From assembly GCF_014205165.1 (NCBI RefSeq), contig NZ_JACHMZ010000001.1, positions 4,818,501-4,882,500 of the forward strand: a stretch of DNA of 64,000 bases. Direction: 5' to 3'. The notes beneath the pieces were generated by a model that saw only the letters and a program-made list of their open reading frames with translations, had not been told where the DNA came from and ran no database searches. This DNA comes from Micromonospora carbonacea. GTDB taxonomy: Bacteria > Actinomycetota > Actinomycetes > Mycobacteriales > Micromonosporaceae. A program made the translations under genes and the position numbers. The stretch's first letter is position 1. Each line of letters starts with the position of its first letter. Of the stretch, positions 59,245 to 64,000 are shown in pieces.

Positions 59245-60678
59245 CTATTGTGCGGCCAGACCGTTGCGTCGGATCACCTCGGCGTACCACCTGGCGCTGG
59301 ACTTGGGGATGCGGACCTGGCTGTCGTAGTCGACGTACACCATGCCGAAACGCTTGGTGTAACCCCAGGCCCACTCGAAATTATCCATCAGCGACCACGC
59401 GAAGTAGCCCCGCAGGGGCACCCCTGCACCGATCGCCGCGTGTGCCGCCCGCAGGTGCGAGTCGAAGTAGGCCAACCGGTCGGTGTCGTCGACCTGACCG
59501 TCGACCACGGCGTCGACGAAAGCGGAACCGTTTTCGGTCACGTAGAGCGGAAGGTCCGTGTAGTCGCGGTGGACCCGCTCCAGGGTCTCGACGAGCCCGG
59601 GGGCGTCGATCTCCCAGTCCATGTCGGTCACCGGGACACCCCGGGTGACGAACCGGACGTCCTCGCTGCCCGGCCAGCACGTCGGCGCCCGCCAGTACGC
59701 CTCCGGCTGCTCGCCCTCGACCGGGGCGGCCACCACGTGCCGGCTGTAGTAGTTGATCCCGACCAGGTCCAGCGGCGTCGAGATGATCTTCAGGTCGCCG
59801 TCGCGCACGTGCCCGAAGTCCGTCACCGACGCCAGGTCGGCGCGGAGGTCCGCCGGGTACGACCCGCGCAGCACCGGGTCGAGGAAGAACCGGTTGGCCA
59901 GCGCGTCGATCCGACGGGCGGCGTCCGCGTCGGCCGGCGAGCCGGTGGCCGGGGTCACCGGGTACAGGTTGACGGTGATGCCGAGCTGGGCGTCGGGCCG
60001 GGACGCCCGCAGCGCCTGGACCGCCAGGCCATGCCCGAGCATCAGGTGGTGCCCGGCCCGGACCGCGTCCGCCCCGTCGGTACGCCCCGGCGCGTGCGCG
60101 CCCGAGCCGTACCCCAGGAACGCCGAGCACCACGGCTCGTTCAGCGTCGTCCAGTAGCGCACCCGGTCGCCGAGCGCGTCCACGACGAGCTGGGCGTAGT
60201 CGGCGAACCGGCCGGCGGTGTCCCGGACCGGCCAGCCGCCGGCGTCCTCCAGCGGCTGCGGCAGGTCCCAGTGGTAGAGGGTCAGCCACGGCTCGATGCC
60301 GTGGCCCAGCAGCTCGTCGACCAGCCGCCGGTAGAAGTCCAGGCCCTCGGCGTTGGCCGCGCCCGACCCGCCCGGCTGCACGCGCGGCCAGGACACCGAG
60401 AACCGGTAGGACTTCAGGCCCAGCTCCGCCATGAGGCGCACGTCGTCGGGCATCCGGTGGAAGTGGTCGCAGGCCACGTCGCCGGTGTGCCCGCCGACGG
60501 TCCGCCCCTCCGTGTGGCTGAAGGTGTCCCAGATCGAGGGGGTGCGGCCGCCCGCCGTGGCCGCGCCCTCGATCTGGTACGCCGCGGTCGCCGCGCCCCA
60601 CAGGAAGCCCGGCGGGAAGGTGAGGGCCGCGCCCTGGTCGAGAACGCCGACGGCGGGTGGACGGGTCGGATCGCTCAC
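59245..60678 (-). CDS. bglC: GH1 beta-glucosidase
   Basis: 477 residues, intracellular (no signal). The GH1 barrel shows [19 protein letters not shown] at the start, [26 protein letters not shown] (acid/base Glu near 182) and [14 protein letters not shown] (nucleophile Glu near 385), ending [26 protein letters not shown]. It hydrolyses cellobiose and short beta-glucosides taken up by the adjacent transporter. The GTG start overlaps the permease stop (GTGA), and expression is thus coupled to uptake. It corresponds to BglC of the Streptomyces ceb locus. Confidence 0.95.
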   Translation of the reverse strand: MSDPTRPPAVGVLDQGAALTFPPGFLWGAATAAYQIEGAATAGGRTPSIWDTFSHTEGRTVGGHTGDVACDHFHRMPDDVRLMAELGLKSYRFSVSWPRVQPGGSGAANAEGLDFYRRLVDELLGHGIEPWLTLYHWDLPQPLEDAGGWPVRDTAGRFADYAQLVVDALGDRVRYWTTLNEPWCSAFLGYGSGAHAPGRTDGADAVRAGHHLMLGHGLAVQALRASRPDAQLGITVNLYPVTPATGSPADADAARRIDALANRFFLDPVLRGSYPADLRADLASVTDFGHVRDGDLKIISTPLDLVGINYYSRHVVAAPVEGEQPEAYWRAPTCWPGSEDVRFVTRGVPVTDMDWEIDAPGLVETLERVHRDYTDLPLYVTENGSAFVDAVVDGQVDDTDRLAYFDSHLRAAHAAIGAGVPLRGYFAWSLMDNFEWAWGYTKRFGMVYVDYDSQVRIPKSSARWYAEVIRRNGLAAQ

Positions 60679-61574
60679 GACTTGACGGCACCTTCCATGA
60701 TCCCGCCGATGATCTGGCGGCCGAACAGGACGAACACGACGAACAGCGGCAACGTGGCGACCAGGGTGCCCGCGAAGATCTGCGAATTGTCGGCGAAGTA
60801 GGCCGTGTTGAGGCTGCGCAGCGAGATCTGCACGGTCGGGTTGGCCGGGTCGGCGAGCACCACGAAGGGCCAGAAGAACTGGTTCCACTGCTCCATGAAG
60901 GTGAGCAGGCCCAGCACCGCCGCCGCCGGCCGCAGCGCGGGAACGACGACGTGCCAGTAGACGCGCCAGGTGGAGCAGCCGTCCACCCGGGCCGCCTCGA
61001 TCAGCTCGTTGGGCACGGCCTGCTCGGCGTACTGGCGCATCATGAAGATGCCGAAGCCGCCGATGAGGAACGGTATGGTGACCGACGGCATGGTGTTCAG
61101 CCACTCGAGCTTGGCCATCAGGATGTAGAGCGGCAGCACGCCGAGCTGGATCGGGACCATCATCGAGGCGAGGATGATCAGCAGCATCGCGTTCTTGCCG
61201 CGGAAGCGCAGCTTGGCGAACGCGAAACCGGCCAGCGAGCCGAAGAAGACGGTGGCGATGGTGATCGTCCCGGAGACCAGGAACGAGTTCATCAGCCCCT
61301 TGACGATGTTGGCGTCGCCGTTCTCCAGCACCCGCTGGATGTTCTCGCCGAGCTTGCCGCCGGGCAGGAACGGCGGCGGCCAGGAGTTGGCCGCGTCGTT
61401 CGTCCGGGACGCGATGACGATCATCCAGTAGAACGGGAACAGCGAGAGGATCACGCCGAAGACCAGGCCGACCCAGGTCAACGGGGTCGCCTTCCAGATC
61501 CGGTCGGCCTTGTGCGCGTCACGCGGCGGCCTGCCGGCCGGGCGCGCGGGTGGGCGGAGCGTCGTGGTCGTCAT
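60675..61574 (-). CDS. Sugar ABC transporter permease (CebG-like)
   Basis: 299 residues, six membrane spans, MalG/CebG type. [23 protein letters not shown] is the first span. The EAA loop [25 protein letters not shown] (about 192-216) binds the ATPase. The stop overlaps the beta-glucosidase start. It pairs with the permease at 61588. No ATPase gene is in the window; actinomycetes use the shared MsiK-type ATPase for such transporters (knowledge). Confidence 0.93.
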   Translation of the reverse strand: MTTTTLRPPARPAGRPPRDAHKADRIWKATPLTWVGLVFGVILSLFPFYWMIVIASRTNDAANSWPPPFLPGGKLGENIQRVLENGDANIVKGLMNSFLVSGTITIATVFFGSLAGFAFAKLRFRGKNAMLLIILASMMVPIQLGVLPLYILMAKLEWLNTMPSVTIPFLIGGFGIFMMRQYAEQAVPNELIEAARVDGCSTWRVYWHVVVPALRPAAAVLGLLTFMEQWNQFFWPFVVLADPANPTVQISLRSLNTAYFADNSQIFAGTLVATLPLFVVFVLFGRQIIGGIMEGAVKS

Positions 61575-61587
61575 CTGGGCGCAACCC

Positions 61588-62574
61588 TCACTTGTCGGAA
61601 CTGATGCGGCGGGCGAGCAGGTAGTTCACCAGCGACACCAGCGCGATGAGCAGGAACAGCACGAGGGCGACCGCGCCGGCGTACCCCCAGCGGAACCGCG
61701 TGTTCATCACGTCGAGCAGGTACATGGTGATGGTCTGGAACTGCCCCTCCGAGCCGCCGGAGAGCGCCCCCGCGCCGCTGGTGAACATCAGCGGCTCGGT
61801 GAAAAGCTGGAGCCCGCCGATGGTCGAGACGATCAGCGTGAAGATGATCGTCGGACGGAGCTGCGGGATGGTGATCGACCAGAACTGCCGACGCCGCGAC
61901 GCGCCGTCCAGCGCCGCCGCCTCGTACATGTCCTTGCTGATCGACTGCATGGCGGCCAGGTAGATCAGGGCGTTGTAGCCCACCCAGCGCCAGTCCACCA
62001 TGGTGGAGATGGCGAACCAGGAGGCGAAGCGGTTCGCCCGCCAGTCGATCGGCTCCATGCCGACCAGGTCGAGCAGCCAGTTGGCGAGGCCGAACTCCTT
62101 GGCGTAGATCATCGAGAAGATCAGCGCCACCACGGCGGTGGAGGTGATGATCGGCATCGCGATGGCCATCCGGAAGAAGGTCTGCGCCCGCAGCTTCCGG
62201 TTCAGCGCGTTGGCCAGCACCAGCGCCAGCATCAGCTGCGGCACGGTGGAGAGCAGGAAGATGCCGAACGTGTTGACGACCGCGTTCCAGAACTGCGGGT
62301 CGTTGGTCAGCAGCTCGACGAAGTTGTCCAGGCCGACGAAGCTGATCGTGGCGTTCAGCGGCGACCGGTCGGTGAGCGCGATCCAGACCGTGTAGATGAT
62401 CGGGTACGCGCTGAAGACCGCGAAGATCACGAAGAACGGCAGGACATACAGGTACGGGGAGAACTTCAGGTCCAGCTTGGTGAAAGAGGCCGGGCGGCGG
62501 TGCGTGGCACGGGCGGGGCGGGCGGGGTCCCCGCCCCCGCCGGGGGGCGCTGTGGTGTGGAGGTCCAGGCTCAT
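61588..62574 (-). CDS. Sugar ABC transporter permease (CebF-like)
   Basis: 328 residues, MalF/CebF type, with about six membrane spans (first YLYVLPFFVIFAVFSAYPIIYTVWIAL near 40). The EAA motif is YEAAALDGASRRRQFWSITIPQLRPT near 228. A glycine/proline-rich leader of about 20 residues precedes the first span. ATG at 62574 follows a run of spaced G-rich sequence. It is 13 bp upstream of the second permease, so they are co-transcribed and probably form a heterodimer. Confidence 0.92.
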   Translation of the reverse strand: MSLDLHTTAPPGGGGDPARPARATHRRPASFTKLDLKFSPYLYVLPFFVIFAVFSAYPIIYTVWIALTDRSPLNATISFVGLDNFVELLTNDPQFWNAVVNTFGIFLLSTVPQLMLALVLANALNRKLRAQTFFRMAIAMPIITSTAVVALIFSMIYAKEFGLANWLLDLVGMEPIDWRANRFASWFAISTMVDWRWVGYNALIYLAAMQSISKDMYEAAALDGASRRRQFWSITIPQLRPTIIFTLIVSTIGGLQLFTEPLMFTSGAGALSGGSEGQFQTITMYLLDVMNTRFRWGYAGAVALVLFLLIALVSLVNYLLARRISSDK

Positions 62575-62608
62575 CGACGGTCCTTCTCGTCGGTCGGCGC
62601 GACCCGTC

Positions 62609-62710
62609 CGCGCGGGCGGCGCCGGGGGGTTACCGGCCCTCCGCGCGGGCGGCCGGGGAGTTGCCGGCCTTCCGCGCGGGCGGCGCCGGAGGATTGCCGG
62701 CCCGGCCACG
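62609..62710. repeat. Degenerate tandem repeat in the transporter operon
   Basis: About three copies of a 32-35 bp unit containing TCCGCGCGGGCGGC and GGGG-x-TTGCCGGCC lie between the binding-protein and permease genes. No coding role is likely. Confidence 0.65.
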
Positions 62711-62738
62711 CGGGCGCACCGGGCTTACCGGGCACCGC

Positions 62739-62772
62739 GGGTGGCGCCGACAGTCGCCTGTCGACGCCACCC
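62739..62772 (-). terminator. Intercistronic hairpin between binding protein and permease genes
   Basis: GGGTGGCGCCGACAG (62739-62753) and CTGTCGACGCCACCC (62758-62772) pair over 15 bp with one mismatch and a 4-nt loop. It lies 17 bp after the binding-protein stop and could reduce read-through, giving more binding protein than permease. Confidence 0.7.
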
Positions 62773-62789
62773 GTGGTCGGTCCGGCCGG

Positions 62790-64000
62790 TCACTTACCGG
62801 CGGCCTGACCGTTCTTCAGCGCTGCTTCCCACTGCTCGGCGGCGGGCTTGCCCTGCTCGACGGCGCGCAGGGTGTTCTCCACGGCGGTGCGGACCGCCTG
62901 GTTCTTCGGGCCGAGGTAGACCGGCTTCAGGTCGCTCGCGCCGGCGGCGAAGATCTTGCCGACCGGGGCGTTGGTGAAGTACTCGTTGGTCGAGTCGGCG
63001 ACGGCCGGGTCGGTCAGGGCCTGCGGCGACGACGGCAGGTTGCCGACCTTCTTGAACGCCTCGATCTGGCCCTTGGCGCTGGTCAGGAACTTCACCAGCT
63101 CGGCGGCCTCCTTGGGGTGCTTGCTGGACTTCGGCACGGCCAGGAAGGAACCGCCCCAGTTGCCGCCGTTGCCGGGCGCCTTCGCGACGTCCCACTTGCC
63201 GGCGGCGGAGTCACCGGCCTGGCCCTTGATGACACCGGTCATCCAGGCGGGGCAGGCGATGGTGGCGAAGGTGCCGTTCTTGAAGCCGGCGTTCCACTCG
63301 TTCGAGAACGACTGGAGGTTGTTCGACAGGCCGGCGGCGATCATCTTGGTGGAGAGGTCGTACGCGGTCCGCACGTCCGGGTTCTCGCCGATGACCAGCT
63401 TGTTGCTCTTGTCGTAGTAGGTGTAGCCGGTGCCGTTGCCCGCGGTCTGCATCAGCACGACGTTGTAGAAGTTGGTCGCCGAGTCGACGAACTTGTGTTT
63501 CTTGTCGGCGGCGACGAACTTCTGGCCGGTGGCGATGAACTGGTCCCAGGTCGGCCAGAGGGCGCCGACCTCTTCGCGGTCCGTCGGCAGGCCGGCGGCC
63601 TTGAACAGGTCGCTGCGGTAGCACAGCGCCATCGAGCCGACGTCGGTGCCGAGGCCGAGGACGGTGCCGTCCGGGGTGGTGCCCTGCTCCCACTTCCACG
63701 GCAAAAAGTTGCTCTTGAGGTCGTTCGCGCCGTGGTCGGCCAGGTTCACGAACTTGCCGGCCTGGGCGTAGAACTGGACGATCGTGCCCTCTTCGAGGGC
63801 CACCACGTCGCCGGCGCCAGCGCCAGCGGTGATCTGCTGGGTGAGGCGGGTGTTGTAGTCACCGAGGCCGAGACCCTTGCCGCGCTGCTCGATCTTGACG
63901 TTCGGGTGCTCCGCCTCGAACTGCTTGTAGAGCTCGTCGTAGCCGAAGCCCTGGTCGCCGAAGACGTCGACGACGAGCTTGATCGGGTCGTTGCTGCTGC
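62790..64000 (-). CDS. Partial extracellular sugar-binding protein (CebE-like)
   Basis: The C-terminal 403 residues of an ABC solute-binding protein. The N-terminus with its lipoprotein signal is past the window edge. Visible parts include LVVDVFGDQGFGYDELYKQFEAEHPNVKIE at the start, GDYNTRLTQQITAGAGAGDVVALEEG, TVLGLGTDVGSMALCYRSDLFKAAGLP and FLTSAKGQIEAFKKVGNLPSS. This is the family-1 fold (MalE/CebE). Together with the two permeases and the beta-glucosidase it forms a cellobiose/oligosaccharide uptake operon. The start and promoter, where a CebR site might lie, are outside the window. Confidence 0.92.
   Translation of the reverse strand, partial: SSNDPIKLVVDVFGDQGFGYDELYKQFEAEHPNVKIEQRGKGLGLGDYNTRLTQQITAGAGAGDVVALEEGTIVQFYAQAGKFVNLADHGANDLKSNFLPWKWEQGTTPDGTVLGLGTDVGSMALCYRSDLFKAAGLPTDREEVGALWPTWDQFIATGQKFVAADKKHKFVDSATNFYNVVLMQTAGNGTGYTYYDKSNKLVIGENPDVRTAYDLSTKMIAAGLSNNLQSFSNEWNAGFKNGTFATIACPAWMTGVIKGQAGDSAAGKWDVAKAPGNGGNWGGSFLAVPKSSKHPKEAAELVKFLTSAKGQIEAFKKVGNLPSSPQALTDPAVADSTNEYFTNAPVGKIFAAGASDLKPVYLGPKNQAVRTAVENTLRAVEQGKPAAEQWEAALKNGQAAGK

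Noticed and set aside
62609..62710. Possible short CRISPR-like array
   Set aside because: Units differ from one another and have no unique spacers of regular length. No cas gene is in the window.

Overview
The window is very GC-rich, with gene families typical of a saprophytic filamentous actinomycete. A Micromonospora-like member of the Micromonosporaceae fits best. The supporting signs are an ACT-GNAT protein acetyltransferase of the kind known from Micromonospora, many LacI-controlled plant-polysaccharide genes, actinobacterial BioB/BsaP biotin genes, and dispersed repeats built on TAAGGAAGGGCCCC that I associate from memory with Micromonosporaceae. No phage, transposase or CRISPR array was seen.

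Layout. 1-5.6 kb (minus strand): a membrane/lipid group (diacylglycerol kinase, YihY/BrkB, double PAP2 phosphatase, endonuclease/exonuclease/phosphatase protein, partial membrane protein), then a two-gene unit of a small HTH protein and a stand-alone Clp N-domain protein under a leaderless promoter covered by two inverted repeats. 5.8-17.5 kb: an island resembling the mycobacterial DosR dormancy regulon. It holds two double universal stress proteins, phosphoketolase, a P1B-5 metal ATPase with a hemerythrin tail, two Acg-like nitroreductases, a DosS/DosT-like GAF sensor kinase and a DosR-like response regulator. A shared 14-bp dyad lies in three of its intergenic regions. 17.6-27.2 kb: a large AfsR/SARP regulator, a Tat-exported glycosidase-like protein, a DinB protein, two NAD(P)-binding reductases, a TetR gene with two palindromic operators, and RecQ.

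27.2-34.6 kb: a LacI-regulated locus with a GH3 glycosidase and a tandem esterase, whose first esterase domain has lost its catalytic residues. The GH3 3' end looks captured from the esterase 3' end and then frameshifted. 34.9-35.9 kb: two tRNA groups, Gly-Cys-Val and a partial Gly-Val copy, flanking a small membrane protein gene. 36.3-45.1 kb: TetR, AlkB hydroxylase, an exported membrane-anchored protein, a methyltransferase, a P450, biotin genes bioD, bioF, bioB and bsaP, and a GNAT.

45.2-52 kb: secreted polysaccharidases (a GH10-CBM13-GH62 enzyme and a GH9 cellulase with a CebR-type operator at its promoter) and an LPXTG wall protein. 52-57.3 kb: a glyoxalase-fold protein, the ACT-GNAT and ACT pair, and a kinase/acyl-CoA dehydrogenase pair corresponding to the two halves of animal ACAD10/11. 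57.3-64 kb: an exported protein, a CebR-like repressor, GH1 beta-glucosidase and a CebEFG-type sugar ABC transporter whose binding protein runs off the end. Cellulose and xylan are thus cut outside the cell, oligosaccharides are imported and hydrolysed inside, and LacI-type repressors appear to link the steps. Much of the open reading space on the opposite strands is a by-product of high GC and is not annotated.
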